Shown here: positions 16,417 to 25,563 of the stretch, piece after piece
How the letters are laid out: each line of letters opens with the position of its first letter
Numbering within the stretch: the first letter of the stretch is position 1
Assembly: GCA_024655945.1 (NCBI GenBank)
Contig: JANLFK010000013.1
Coordinates: forward strand, 1-64,000
Length of the DNA: 64,000 nucleotides
Reading direction: 5' to 3'
Origin: a candidate division KSB1 bacterium
Lineage (GTDB): Bacteria; Zhuqueibacterota; Zhuqueibacteria; JANLFK01; Oleimicrobiaceae
Notes under the pieces: model-generated
What the model was told of the DNA's origin: nothing
The model's input: only the letters and a program-made list of their open reading frames with translations
Database searches by the model: none
Translations under genes and position numbers: made by a program

Positions 16417-16489
16417 CTCCGGTGGTAGGACTCGAACCTACAACCTAGTGGTTAACAGCCACCCGCTCTGCCAATTGAGCTACACCGGA
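16417..16489 (-). tRNA. tRNA-Asn (GTT)
   Basis: Reverse-strand cloverleaf of 73 bases. The acceptor TCCGGTG pairs with CACCGGA. The D-arm is GCTC...GAGC, the anticodon loop is CTGTTAA with anticodon GTT, and the T-loop is GGTTCGAGTCC. The 3' CCA is not encoded. It has its own promoter and terminator. Confidence 0.96.
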
Positions 16490-16508
16490 TCCTCACATTT
16501 GCTGCGCA

Positions 16509-16537
16509 AATATATGAAACTCCCCCGAAGAAATCAA
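16509..16537 (-). promoter_or_regulatory. Sigma-70 promoter of tRNA-Asn
   Basis: On the minus strand: TTGATT (16537-16532), 17-base spacer, TATATT (16514-16509). The -35 box overlaps the stop codon region of the YhaM-like gene, so the tRNA can be transcribed independently. Confidence 0.75.
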
Positions 16538-17517
16538 GACTTTTGCTCGCCTGCAGACTCCCCTTCGTCACCCAGATAGAGAAAGCGATCCATGAGTTCC
16601 ACGTATCGGCTCCACCTCTTGCCCGCCTCTCTGTCGCGACCCATGATGCGCTCGAAGGCGTTGGCCTTGGAGTCCAACTCGTCGGCGTAGTAGAGGATGA
16701 TGGCCTCTATGGTCATAGGCACCACCGGCGACCCGTACTCGCCTTTGCCCTGATGCGCAAGAACCAGATGGACCAGGCGCATGGCCAACTCCTCGGGGAA
16801 ATCGGGGAGGGTCTGAATCTTCTCCCTCACCATCTGCGCACCCAGGACGATGTGCCCGACAAGCCGCCCCTCGTCGGAGTAGTCGATGAAGCCGGTCACT
16901 TTCAGTTCGCGCACCTTGCCCACATCGTGCAAGAGCGCTCCGGTCACCAGGAGGTCGCGATCCACGCGCGCGTAGCGCTGGTGCACGGCATCGCACGTCT
17001 CAGCCACGGCCACAGTGTGTTCCAACAGGCCGCCGCGATAGTTGTGGTGCCAGAGCTTGCCGGCAGGCGCCTGGCCAAAGGCGCGTCGAAAGTCCTGGTC
17101 GCCAAACAGCGCCCGCAACAGCCTGCCCAGGTGCTCGTTGCCCACGCTTGCCACCAATCGATCCAGACGTTCCCAGAGCTGCGCGACGTCCTTGGGACAG
17201 ACTGGGACAAAGGCCTCGGCGGCCTCCACTTCCTCCTCGCGCGCCGGCCGGATCTTTTCCACGTTCACATGGGGCTTGCCGCAGTAGTCCACCACTGTTC
17301 CTTTGGCCTTGATGACCTGCCCAATGGCAATTTTGGCGTAGGTGGCCTCGGCATCGTCCCACACCGTGGCCGAAATGCGCCCCGACTGGCCTCCTAACTG
17401 CAGGGCGAGGTACGATTCGTTCGTCCCCCGCTTCAAGCGGAGCTCTTTCTTACGGACGACGAAAAAATCAAGAACCTGGTCGCCGGGGCGCAGGTCCTTG
17501 ATCAACGCATGGGCCAT
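16534..17517 (-). CDS. YhaM-like 3'-5' exoribonuclease (OB fold plus HD domain)
   Basis: 327 residues. An N-terminal OB nucleic-acid-binding fold (LRPGDQVLDFFVVRKKELRLKRG...VEKIRPA, ~5-90) is followed by an HD metal-dependent phosphohydrolase domain. Its motifs include HHNYRGGLLEHTVAVAE (~160) and the HD pair GALLHDVGKVRE, with a later HLVLAHQGKGEYGSP. This matches the YhaM/CBF1 family, which trims RNA or DNA 3' ends. ATGATG lies at 17520-17515; the second ATG is preferred because AAGGAGG stands five bases before it. The penicillin-acylase TGA overlaps this ATG, so translation is probably coupled. Confidence 0.88.
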   Translation of the reverse strand: MAHALIKDLRPGDQVLDFFVVRKKELRLKRGTNESYLALQLGGQSGRISATVWDDAEATYAKIAIGQVIKAKGTVVDYCGKPHVNVEKIRPAREEEVEAAEAFVPVCPKDVAQLWERLDRLVASVGNEHLGRLLRALFGDQDFRRAFGQAPAGKLWHHNYRGGLLEHTVAVAETCDAVHQRYARVDRDLLVTGALLHDVGKVRELKVTGFIDYSDEGRLVGHIVLGAQMVREKIQTLPDFPEELAMRLVHLVLAHQGKGEYGSPVVPMTIEAIILYYADELDSKANAFERIMGRDREAGKRWSRYVELMDRFLYLGDEGESAGEQKS

Positions 17518-19943
17518 CATGACCTCCTTTCCTGCCTGGGGCGTAGCACAAGCAGCTTGTGCGGCGCCCGGTGCAGGGCTTGCCGGTCCATCGTGGTCAC
17601 GTGGTACCTCCCCTGCAACCAGGCGCGCGTCTGGTCGGCGTAGTGCTTGCTCATGCGGTGCCCTGACTGCCCAGTGGGAAGCACAAAGCGGACGACACCC
17701 CCCTCCGCAAAGTCCACCACCATGCGCATGGACACGCCCCAGTGCGGATGGTACGGTTCGCCCAAGGGATAGCCGATGTTGCACACCGTGGTCGTCGAGC
17801 CGCCTATCGGGAAGGGGCCGATGTCGAAGTACTTCCCCAGAACTGGCGCTTGCGAGAAGGCATGGTGGATGGTAATGGCATGCACCTCGCCCCACTGCCA
17901 GCGGCTCAGCTCCGGGCCTCTTTCGCCCCGCAGCTCGGCAACGCCATCGACCAGGCTCCGGACAAGGAGGTCGTCTAGCGATTCGCTCTTTTCCGGGGTG
18001 GAGATGTCGTCGAACCATGGGGAGTTTCCACGCGCAATGACCTGGTCGGTCACGCGGAAAGCCACTCCTGGAAAGGCAACAAACGCGGTGAAGAGCTCCT
18101 CCCCCATTTCGTCGGCAAAGATATTGTGCAACAGGTGGCGGTGGGCAGCGTGAAAAACCGTGCAGGCCAGACTCTGGGGCTCCTCGACGCAGTCCCAGCC
18201 ACGGAGCATGAGGTAGGCCTGGTGCAGCAAACCTGTGTCCGGGAGCGCTGCCCTCTCATACGCGCGCAGAAACAGAGGAACCACCGCCTTTGCGCGGAGC
18301 GACAGACGGTCCATCTGCAGGCGCTCGCAGTCCTCGCGTGACAGTTGCGGCTTCCCCTCGATCGTTTGGGTGATGCGCGTGATGCGGTCTGGCGGTTCCC
18401 AGTAGGCCGAGAGGTAACCAAGACTCGCCTGGTCCCAGATCTCGTTGTTGGCTGTGGCCACGAAGCCCTTGGCTGGATTGAAGAGGCGCGGATGACGCTC
18501 GAAGGGCAAGCGCCCCTGCCAGTCGTTCTTGGCTTCCCAACCCGGGCGCGGAAGGACGCCGTCGGCGCCGCCACGGGAAGGGACAGTGCCGCCCAGGAGG
18601 TAACCAATGTTGCCGTCTGCATCGGCGTAGACAAAGTTCTGCGCGGGCGTGCCGGAGGACTGCAAGCCTGCCAGCACCTCCGACCAACTGTTCGCCCGGA
18701 TAACCATGCGCAAGGCAGCGATCTCGTCGCTGTAGTCGTGCCCCACCCAGCGAAGGGCGATTGCCTTTCCCACCTTTCCTGCCAACGCGTGGACGTCGTT
18801 GATTACCGGCCCATGCACAGTCAGGTGTACTTCGTGGACCACCGGCGCAGCACCCTTGACCGCGATCGTCTCGGCCACTGTGCTCATCGTCAGCCACTGC
18901 CCGTCGCGCAGGTAGCGGTATGCATCGGCAGTATCCACGCGTTCCACGAAAAAGTCGGCGTCGTCAATCATGCCGTTGGTAATGCCCCAGGCGATGCGAC
19001 GGTTGCGGCCGATGGACATGCCTGGCAGGCCGGGGATGGACATTCCGCAGGCATCGATGCCGCCGCCGCAAAGGTGGACCTCGTACCAAAAGGCGGGTAC
19101 GCTGAGCATGAGGTGAGGGTCGTTGCACAGGACGGGCTTGCCGGTGGTGGTCTTGCTCCCTGAGAGCGCCCAATTGTTGCTGCCCAGCGCCCCCTCGGCC
19201 AAGCCCACTTGGGCGCGCGCCTTCGTCAATGCGTGCAGCGCGTCAAGGCATAGCCGGTAATCTTCCCGGTCGCCAATGTCGGTGACGCGTGGTCCACCGT
19301 AGGGGCCCACTGGGAGAATCTCGCTCAGCCGCTGCGGGTCTACCTTGCCTGCCAGGGCGCCGTAGGTTAGGTCCACTGCCCAGGACATGCAGAGCGCCCA
19401 CGAGACAAAGCGAATGATGGCAACGCAGTCCTCGCCTCGCCAGCGGGAGGGGGCGTATCGCAAGACCAGGCATTCCACCGGCAGCCGGTGTCTTCCTGAC
19501 CCGAGAAAGGCGTTCACCCCTTCGGCGTAAGCATCCAACGCGGCTCTGGATTCTTCTGGCAAGCGCTGGTACAGTGCCGCAGCGGTGCGTCCGATGCCTA
19601 TGGTGCGCATCAGACGGTCGTGCTCCAGCACCTGGGTGCCAAAGAGCTCGGCCAATTGCCCGCGTGCAGCGCGCCGCATGAGGTCCATTTGCCACAGCCT
19701 GTCCTGGGCCGTCACAAAGCCCTGGGCCATGAGCAGGTCGTGTTCATCGCGCGCAAAAATGTGCGGCACGCCCTGAGCGTCGCGCAGGACGTCCACTGGC
19801 GCGTGCAGGCCCGCTAACTCTAATGTGCCGCTTGTCTGAGGGAGCGCTCGCCGCAGGGTAAGATAGCCGAAGAGGAGTGCGCTGAACACCCCTACCACAA
19901 GCACGATGAGCAAACCGAGCAACACACGTTTCAGCCTTCCCAT
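17517..19943 (-). CDS. Penicillin acylase family Ntn-hydrolase
   Basis: 808 residues. An N-terminal membrane or signal segment (VLLGLLIVLVVGVFSALLFGYL) leads to the alpha-subunit part with GVPHIFARDEHDLLMAQGFVTAQDRLWQMD. The autocleavage site is GALG-SNNWALSGSKTTTGKP, whose Ser becomes the N-terminal nucleophile of the beta chain. PHLMLSVPAFWYEVHL and a conserved Asn-bearing C-terminal region follow. These enzymes hydrolyse amide bonds of acylated amino compounds; physiological substrates include acyl-homoserine lactones in some bacteria, but none can be assigned here. ATG 19943 was chosen because an upstream in-frame extension is Gly/Arg-rich. It overlaps the yhaM-like start. Confidence 0.92.
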   Translation of the reverse strand: MGRLKRVLLGLLIVLVVGVFSALLFGYLTLRRALPQTSGTLELAGLHAPVDVLRDAQGVPHIFARDEHDLLMAQGFVTAQDRLWQMDLMRRAARGQLAELFGTQVLEHDRLMRTIGIGRTAAALYQRLPEESRAALDAYAEGVNAFLGSGRHRLPVECLVLRYAPSRWRGEDCVAIIRFVSWALCMSWAVDLTYGALAGKVDPQRLSEILPVGPYGGPRVTDIGDREDYRLCLDALHALTKARAQVGLAEGALGSNNWALSGSKTTTGKPVLCNDPHLMLSVPAFWYEVHLCGGGIDACGMSIPGLPGMSIGRNRRIAWGITNGMIDDADFFVERVDTADAYRYLRDGQWLTMSTVAETIAVKGAAPVVHEVHLTVHGPVINDVHALAGKVGKAIALRWVGHDYSDEIAALRMVIRANSWSEVLAGLQSSGTPAQNFVYADADGNIGYLLGGTVPSRGGADGVLPRPGWEAKNDWQGRLPFERHPRLFNPAKGFVATANNEIWDQASLGYLSAYWEPPDRITRITQTIEGKPQLSREDCERLQMDRLSLRAKAVVPLFLRAYERAALPDTGLLHQAYLMLRGWDCVEEPQSLACTVFHAAHRHLLHNIFADEMGEELFTAFVAFPGVAFRVTDQVIARGNSPWFDDISTPEKSESLDDLLVRSLVDGVAELRGERGPELSRWQWGEVHAITIHHAFSQAPVLGKYFDIGPFPIGGSTTTVCNIGYPLGEPYHPHWGVSMRMVVDFAEGGVVRFVLPTGQSGHRMSKHYADQTRAWLQGRYHVTTMDRQALHRAPHKLLVLRPRQERRS

Positions 19944-20075
19944 GCCAGACCGTCCCTGTTTTGCCCTTGTTCGGGTACGCTCTCTTCTCACAAACAACAG
20001 GCGACCCGCTACGCCTGAGCCGCCGTTGCCCCCCTTAGGCCTCCCGTTGCCTCCTCCCTGCAACGGGCGGTGGTT

Positions 20076-20651
20076 CTACTCTTGCTTCTTTGTCTTTGTC
20101 GGGTCCGTCTGTTGCTGGCCAGCACTGTTGGGCTGCCGTTGACGCTCACCCGCCTGCTCGCCCTCCCGCCGGGTAAAATCCCTGCGCGGGTCAGGGACAG
20201 GGGCTGCAGCTGGGGTCTGACCACTGTCGGCGCTTGTCTTCCCTATGGGCGGCGCCATGCCGGATTGTCCACCCACGGTGGCTGGAGCGTAGGTGGCCTC
20301 GGGGGGTGCCACCTGCCGCCGCGAAAAGTCGCGCGCCTCCGACTGCGGCGCAACGGCATTCTCCCCACCGCCTGCATACGGCGCATCTGCCCACCAGGGG
20401 ACCGCGTAGTACCACTGCCAGGCGTAGAGGTCTGGGTCGTGGTAGAAGGCGGGTCCAAAGGCCGTCTGCTGGTAAGGATTCCCCCCGTGGCAACTGGAGC
20501 AGTCGTCGCGATAATCAACCCGGTAGGTGGTCATCCCCTCGCCGCCCACTTCAACAGGGCGATGCGCCAGCTTTGTGTAGCAGCCACTTCCGGCGACGGC
20601 AGACACCAGGGTAGCAAATGCAATTGCGCGCCAACGTGCTGACACTCTCAT
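20076..20651 (-). CDS. Putative lipoprotein with a CxxCH motif
   Basis: 191 residues. The signal peptide ends in a lipobox-like AGSGC, so it is probably lipid-anchored after CYTKLAHRP. A CSSCHGG motif follows within ~40 residues; CxxCH can bind c-type haem, but one motif alone is weak evidence. The middle is aromatic (YAWQWYYAVPWW) and the C-terminus is hydrophilic and Gln/Arg/Pro-rich. The CYTKLA start resembles the CYTQIA start of the lipoprotein at 33824-34855, so the two may be distant paralogues. GGGAAGAGAGG precedes the ATG. Function unknown. Confidence 0.7.
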   Translation of the reverse strand: MRVSARWRAIAFATLVSAVAGSGCYTKLAHRPVEVGGEGMTTYRVDYRDDCSSCHGGNPYQQTAFGPAFYHDPDLYAWQWYYAVPWWADAPYAGGGENAVAPQSEARDFSRRQVAPPEATYAPATVGGQSGMAPPIGKTSADSGQTPAAAPVPDPRRDFTRREGEQAGERQRQPNSAGQQQTDPTKTKKQE

Positions 20652-20683
20652 CCTCTCTTCCCGCCGCAGCGGGCTCATCACGC

Positions 20684-21469
20684 CTAAAAGTACTCCAGGT
20701 ACATAATCTTCAGCTCGCGATTGGCGTACTTCATGTCCTCGCGATTGTCGAGGATGTTTTTGAACGCGAACTCGACATACAAGCGTTGGGCGAAAATCCA
20801 GCGCAGGCCCAAGTTGAGGTACCCCTTCCCGCTCCCGATGGCCAGGCTGTTGTTGTCATTCATGCCCATGTCATAGTCCGCCACCAGCGTCAGCTCTTCG
20901 TTGAGCTTAAGATCGACCCCCATGAACGCGTCGAAATCCTTGTCACCATCCTTGTTCTCGAGGCTATAACAGACACCAACGTGCCCACCGAGAACCAGGG
21001 GGAGGCCATAGTTCTTGCTGGCGACGGCGTAGAAGCCCCGGGACTTGACCGTATAGCGCTCCAAGTCTTCGTGATAGGGCCCGTAGCCTTGCGAGTCGTA
21101 GCCAATGACGATATCCGGCATCGCATAGCTCTCTTCGAAAATGCGATAGGCGAAATGGACGCCAGGGTTTGGGTTCCAGTTCACCTTGCCAGCACCTATG
21201 ATATTGGTGCCGCCAAAGGTAGCGCCAAAATTGAAGCGATGGGTGAGACCTACGGAGACACTCCCCAGCAGACCACCTTCCGGGTACGCGCGTACGCCAA
21301 CCATGAAACTCCCCCGGTCAAGGATCTGCGCCGTGGGTTGGTCGATGAGTATGGGGCTCAACAGGCGGTTAGAACCCACCCGAGGGATGGCAGGCTTCTG
21401 CTGCGCGTACGATGCCCCGAAGCTCCCCACCAACACCACCCCACTCACGAGCACCGCTAACTTTCGCAT
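20684..21469 (-). CDS. Outer-membrane beta-barrel protein, unknown function
   Basis: 261 residues with a signal peptide (LAVLVSGVVLVGSFGASYA-QQ). Repeated amphipathic strands end in aromatic residues (FMVGVRAYPEGG, VSVGLTHRFNFGATFGG, YLNLGLRWIF, LYVEFAFKNI) and the C-terminus is LEYF, as expected for a small barrel. The layout recalls YjbH/bacterial-surface barrel proteins, but I cannot assign it. It ends 33 bases before the CxxCH lipoprotein start, so both are probably co-transcribed. Confidence 0.75.
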   Translation of the reverse strand: MRKLAVLVSGVVLVGSFGASYAQQKPAIPRVGSNRLLSPILIDQPTAQILDRGSFMVGVRAYPEGGLLGSVSVGLTHRFNFGATFGGTNIIGAGKVNWNPNPGVHFAYRIFEESYAMPDIVIGYDSQGYGPYHEDLERYTVKSRGFYAVASKNYGLPLVLGGHVGVCYSLENKDGDKDFDAFMGVDLKLNEELTLVADYDMGMNDNNSLAIGSGKGYLNLGLRWIFAQRLYVEFAFKNILDNREDMKYANRELKIMYLEYF

Positions 21470-21635
21470 GGCTCAGGACCCTCCTCCTATACCCACTTGC
21501 CGCGCCAGGATCCCGTCGACTCCTGGTGGAAGTCGCCATTAACCGGTGTAAATGTACCAAATACCTTCCGAAAAGTCAAGGGAAAAGCTGCGCCATGCGG
21601 CCAGCCCACCCTGGGAAGGCAGAGCGCGTCCCAGC

Positions 21636-22601
21636 TCAGAGCGCCTCGAGCGGCGGCAGGCCCTCCAGCGCCAGCGGCGCCAGGTCGGAGGCGGCGCAGT
21701 TTTCCGCCACCTGCTCCGGCGTCTTGGCCCCGGGTATGGCCACGTGACATGCCGGATGAGAAAGGCAGAAAGCCAAGCTCACCTGTGCCGGCGTGTACTC
21801 CACGTAGCGCTCAAATAGGAACCGGCATCTGTCCAAACGCCGGAAATACTCCTCAAGCCTCTCGGGCGAAAGGTTCATGCGTCTGTGGTCGTCAGGACCA
21901 AACCGGGTCTGGCGGGTGAACTTGCCGGTGAGAAAGCCAAATAGCAGGGGTATGCGGACGATCACCCCAAGACCGTAGCGCGCCGCTTTGGGCAGCAGTA
22001 CTCTCTCCGCTTCCCGCTCAAGGAGGTTGTAACGCACCTGGATGCAATCCAGAACGTCGTGGTGCTCGTCCAGCAGAAAGGCCTGCTCGGTCTCTTTGAA
22101 CGACTGCACACTGAACCCGGCGTAGCGGATCTTGCCTTCACGCTTCAGCTGTTCGAGGGCCAGCCACGGCTCATCACGGGTCAGCTTGTCAAGGTCGGGG
22201 CTGTGGAGCTGCAGGATGTCGATGGCCTCCAATCGCAAACGGCGCAGCGACTGCTCGGCAGCCCAGACCAGGTAGTCCCGCGAGTAGGTCTGGCGAATCG
22301 GGCCATAGCCCTGATCGTCCGCGGCGGTGGCGTGGTAGAAATCGTTGCCGACCTTTGTGGCCACCACTACCTCGCCTTTTCCCCTTTCGGCCAGCACGTC
22401 GGCGATCAATTCCTCCGAGTGGCCAAAGCCGTAGACGTCGGCAGTGTCGATGAGCGTGACGCCGCGCTCGATCGCCTCATGCAGGGCGCGCTTGGAGACC
22501 TGGTCGTCTGTTGGCCCCCAGTTTGTGCCCCCAATTGCCCACGCGCCGAAGCCTATGGTCGAGACCACAGGACCCCGCGCGCCAAGACGCACGTACTTCA
22601 T
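21636..22601 (-). CDS. Aldo/keto reductase
   Basis: 321 residues with the (beta/alpha)8 family signatures. GTNWGPTDDQVSKRALHEAIERGVTLIDTADVYGFGHSEEL carries the catalytic Asp and Tyr, VVATKVG the Lys, and LQLHSPD the His region. A C-terminal IPGAKTPEQVAEN binds NADPH. It would reduce carbonyls to alcohols with NADPH; the substrate is unknown. ATG 22601 follows GGAGGT. It lies downstream of the photolyase group on the same strand with ~110 bases between. Confidence 0.92.
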   Translation of the reverse strand: MKYVRLGARGPVVSTIGFGAWAIGGTNWGPTDDQVSKRALHEAIERGVTLIDTADVYGFGHSEELIADVLAERGKGEVVVATKVGNDFYHATAADDQGYGPIRQTYSRDYLVWAAEQSLRRLRLEAIDILQLHSPDLDKLTRDEPWLALEQLKREGKIRYAGFSVQSFKETEQAFLLDEHHDVLDCIQVRYNLLEREAERVLLPKAARYGLGVIVRIPLLFGFLTGKFTRQTRFGPDDHRRMNLSPERLEEYFRRLDRCRFLFERYVEYTPAQVSLAFCLSHPACHVAIPGAKTPEQVAENCAASDLAPLALEGLPPLEAL

Positions 22602-22712
22602 CTGCTGACCTCCAGCCTGTTCTCGGGGCGAGGCCATTGTCCCCACGCACCGTCCTCATTGCCGCTCGCTTTGCCATGCTCCCCCTCTTGGCTCTCGCCG
22701 CTTCCCCTTTCC

Positions 22713-24086
22713 TCAGACGGGCTCGTCTGGCTTCGCCTGCTGGTGGCGTTGGACGGCGCGCACATATCGTTCCACATCGAACTTGCGCCGCAAGCCCGCC
22801 TCAGTCATGGAGCGCACGTTGCCAAAGACTGGCCGTTCGCCCCAGGGACGGTCGTGCTTGCCGAAGCACCAGGCGACCCCGGCAAAGCCATTGGGGTCAC
22901 GACCGTCTATTTCGTATTTGTTGTTCAGGTGAAGACAACGAGAGAACGCTTCAGCCGGCGTAGGGCTCCATTCCAGAATCTTTTTCCCCCAGTACATGCG
23001 CATGTAGCCGTGCATCTTGCCGGTAAGCACCATCTCCTGCTGGGCGGCATTCCAGCAGGGATCGTGCGTCTGTGCCTGCTCCAGCTCCGCCAAGGAGTAC
23101 GAATAGGGCCTGGCGTCCGCAAGGTGCTTTTGCAGCGTCTTCTGGGCCCAGGCAGGCAGCCCGGCGAAGGAGTCATAGTGAGGATTGAAATAGACAAAGT
23201 TCATGCTCAGCTCACGCCGCACGATGAGCTCCTCCAGGTAGGCGGGTACGCCCGGGCTCCCCGTGGCCTGCACCTGCAAGGCAATGTAGAGTGGCGAAAT
23301 CTGCCCAAAGTGCAGGTACGGGCTCATGTGGGAAAGGTAGTCCACGCTGGGGTCGTTGCGGAGCTCGGCAAAGCGATCCAGCTTCTGCGCGATGAACGCC
23401 CGCAGGCGACGTTTCGCCTCTCCGGTGCCGCCCCGGAACAGAGGACTCGGTGGGACCGAGCGATCCACGGCCAACAATGTCCACAGGGCCCCTATATCGG
23501 CCAGCGACAGACCTTCCAAATCGATGCCTGAGGACGGAACACGCGGCTCGCGCGCAGCCAGAGGCTTGAGGAAGTACTCCAGGTGTTGGGCGAGCTTGCG
23601 CCGCAAGGTCGCCGCCGAGTACTCCTCCTTATCAGAAGCCACCTCAATCGGCACGACCACGTCCGTTTCCACCTGCCCGAGCAGACACGGCAGGCGCGCC
23701 GCCGCCAGCTGTCGCCACTGACGCTGGAGGCGGAGGTAACCGCAGTCGACCACCACCAGCGCCGCCTCATTTGCAACCCGCACCACCTCTTTTTCCGGGG
23801 GACCGTGCCGCACGAGGAAGGAAATGCCTCTCTCGCGAAGCGCGCTCTCCACCTCGGCAAGGCCTTGGAGCATGAAGGCGTAGTGGCGCGCGTTTGCCTC
23901 GGGGAAAGACCCCGTAAGCCCGAAGAAGGTCACTATCGGCAGGCCGAGCTCATTGGCGCGTTGTATGGCGTACTCGAGGGCGTGGTTGTATTCGGCCCGC
24001 TGGCTAGCCTGCATCCAGTAGAGGACGTATTTGCCCTTCCTCACCGGCTTGCCATTCAGTGCCCTGATGCGCTCCGGGTGAATCAC
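22713..24086 (-). CDS. Class II CPD DNA photolyase
   Basis: 457 residues. Class II hallmarks are VRKGKYVLYWMQASQRAEYNHALEYA near the N-terminus and KYEIDGRDPNGFAGVAWCFGKHDRPW with ERPVFGNVR near the C-terminus, forming the FAD site. It repairs cyclobutane pyrimidine dimers using light. I place the start at GTG 24086 (V-IHPERIRALNGKP) because AGGTAAGG precedes it and relatives begin at this point; a TTG at 24107 is the alternative. The upstream beta-barrel gene ends six bases earlier. YbgA-type and TspO genes follow the same theme of light and oxidative stress. Confidence 0.94.
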   Translation of the reverse strand: MIHPERIRALNGKPVRKGKYVLYWMQASQRAEYNHALEYAIQRANELGLPIVTFFGLTGSFPEANARHYAFMLQGLAEVESALRERGISFLVRHGPPEKEVVRVANEAALVVVDCGYLRLQRQWRQLAAARLPCLLGQVETDVVVPIEVASDKEEYSAATLRRKLAQHLEYFLKPLAAREPRVPSSGIDLEGLSLADIGALWTLLAVDRSVPPSPLFRGGTGEAKRRLRAFIAQKLDRFAELRNDPSVDYLSHMSPYLHFGQISPLYIALQVQATGSPGVPAYLEELIVRRELSMNFVYFNPHYDSFAGLPAWAQKTLQKHLADARPYSYSLAELEQAQTHDPCWNAAQQEMVLTGKMHGYMRMYWGKKILEWSPTPAEAFSRCLHLNNKYEIDGRDPNGFAGVAWCFGKHDRPWGERPVFGNVRSMTEAGLRRKFDVERYVRAVQRHQQAKPDEPV

Positions 24087-24091
24087 CGCCC

Positions 24092-24826
24092 TTACCTCAC
24101 ACTCCAACGCATGCCAACCAGAAAGGCGTGGGTGAAATTGCGCAGCTCGATGATCGGGAAATCAACTCCCCGGAACTCCGGAATGTACACAGGGTCGGTG
24201 TCCAGCGTCAGGTCCACAAGGCCCATGCTGTAGCGGTACTTGGCCAGCAACGAGAGCCTTCCCAAGTTCACCTCCCAACCGAAGCCCGAGACGAAACCCA
24301 CGTCGCCCTGTTCCACTGCATTCAGTTTGCGGCTTGCCGAGCCTTTCGCTGCATTGTAGAATTTGTACTTCTTGCCAAGAGCGAGGCCCACATAGCCCCC
24401 GCCGTAGGTGTAAAAACGCACGGCTCCAAGTGTCAGCCAGTAGGTGCGGACGGTAGCGGGCAACTCAATGTAGCGAAAGTCGTAGGTGAGCAGCATGTCG
24501 CCAAAAGGGAAGGAGCGCGTGCGCACGGTGTGCTGCGCGCCCTTTTCGGCGTAGGTCAGCCCGAGCTCTGCCGTCGCGAATCGCGCCAAGCGTGCGGTGC
24601 CGCTGAGCGAGAGACAGAGTCCGGAACGCCAATCCACGATCACTTCGGTGCCGGGCGGTTTTTCTCGCGGGCTCCAGTGGCTGGCCCACACCGGGCCTAC
24701 GCTCAACTCGCGTGCGTAACGGCCCCCGGCGTGCCCAGCGGAGGTGGCGAGCACCACAAGAGCGACCACGGTGCCGGTAACCTGGCACCATCGGCCGGCA
24801 AGAGTCCCCAGCATCGGAGTCTTCAA
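24092..24826 (-). CDS. PorT/OmpW-like outer-membrane beta-barrel protein
   Basis: 244 residues. The signal peptide spans about residues 1-33 (VVALVVLATSAGHAGG). Paired beta strands follow (LSVGPVWASHWSP, VDWRSGLCLSLSGTARLARFATAELGLTYAEKG, YVGLALGKKYKFY) and the terminal strand is HAFLVGMRWSVR. Length and pattern fit small outer-membrane barrels common in Bacteroidota relatives. It overlaps the end of the kinase-like gene by four bases. Function unknown. Confidence 0.72.
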   Translation of the reverse strand: MKTPMLGTLAGRWCQVTGTVVALVVLATSAGHAGGRYARELSVGPVWASHWSPREKPPGTEVIVDWRSGLCLSLSGTARLARFATAELGLTYAEKGAQHTVRTRSFPFGDMLLTYDFRYIELPATVRTYWLTLGAVRFYTYGGGYVGLALGKKYKFYNAAKGSASRKLNAVEQGDVGFVSGFGWEVNLGRLSLLAKYRYSMGLVDLTLDTDPVYIPEFRGVDFPIIELRNFTHAFLVGMRWSVR

Positions 24827-25485
24827 ATGTAGAGCCCTCCTGTCGTTTCAAACCAATGTGCGATCTGCTCAACTGCCCTGTTCACACCGTCATGGCTCAC
24901 CTCCACTTCCATGCTGGGCAGGTGCGACCGCCGCGTGAACTCGCGGAAAAGCGCCTGTTCCGCAGCGAAAAGGCCAAGATCGTCGTACTGCGCGGGGTTG
25001 CCTGACACTGCCAACCGCTTCTCCCGGGCTGCGCCAAACGAGTCCGGCGCTCGGGTGCACAGCACCAGACGAAAGCCCAGAGGCAGCAACCGCTCCTCAA
25101 GCCAGCCAACGTCGAGTTGCCTTCCCAGCACCCGCCACTGATAGACCTGTGCGGAGATGTGGAATCGGTCCACGATGCACGAGTAGAAACGCAGAAGCTC
25201 GAAGAGGCGGGCCCAGGTGCGGTAGGTCTCCGTGGCAAGGGCCTCCTCAGCCGGCGCAAAGTTGATGAGCCCTCTGCCCCAGGGGTAGTTGCTGAAGGCA
25301 CACCACTCAGCGGAGATGAGTGGCGAGTGGTAGCGGTACCTGCGCGGGCCGACGATGCGGGGATGTTCGTTGAGGGGAAAGGCAATCTCCGTCTTGAAGG
25401 TAAGCCACGTATCTTCGAGGATGACCTTGGAGCACGGCTTGCGAGATGCGCCTTGCTGGGGCTGGCGCGGCTCAGCAGAGCACAT
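24823..25485 (-). CDS. Nucleoside/nucleotide-kinase-like protein with a degenerate Walker A
   Basis: 220 residues, tentatively of the P-loop kinase fold. KVILEDTWLTFKTEIAF sits where a P-loop (GxxxxGKT) should be: K-T are kept, but both Gly positions are Asp and Phe. CIVDRFHISAQVYQW resembles the DR-F/H nucleoside site of thymidylate-kinase relatives, and FRLVLCTRAPDSF the following beta strand. The C-terminal part carries an EVSHDG strand and helix. ATG 25485 with GGGAGG five bases upstream was chosen over a TTG at 25554. If the loop cannot bind ATP it may be non-catalytic. The substrate is unknown. Confidence 0.5.
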   Translation of the reverse strand: MCSAEPRQPQQGASRKPCSKVILEDTWLTFKTEIAFPLNEHPRIVGPRRYRYHSPLISAEWCAFSNYPWGRGLINFAPAEEALATETYRTWARLFELLRFYSCIVDRFHISAQVYQWRVLGRQLDVGWLEERLLPLGFRLVLCTRAPDSFGAAREKRLAVSGNPAQYDDLGLFAAEQALFREFTRRSHLPSMEVEVSHDGVNRAVEQIAHWFETTGGLYI

Positions 25486-25563
25486 GGCTGCCTCCCGCGG
25501 AGAAACATGCCCACCACGCGCCAGCGCTGGGTCCCAAAATGCCACGATGGCCAACGAACATCC

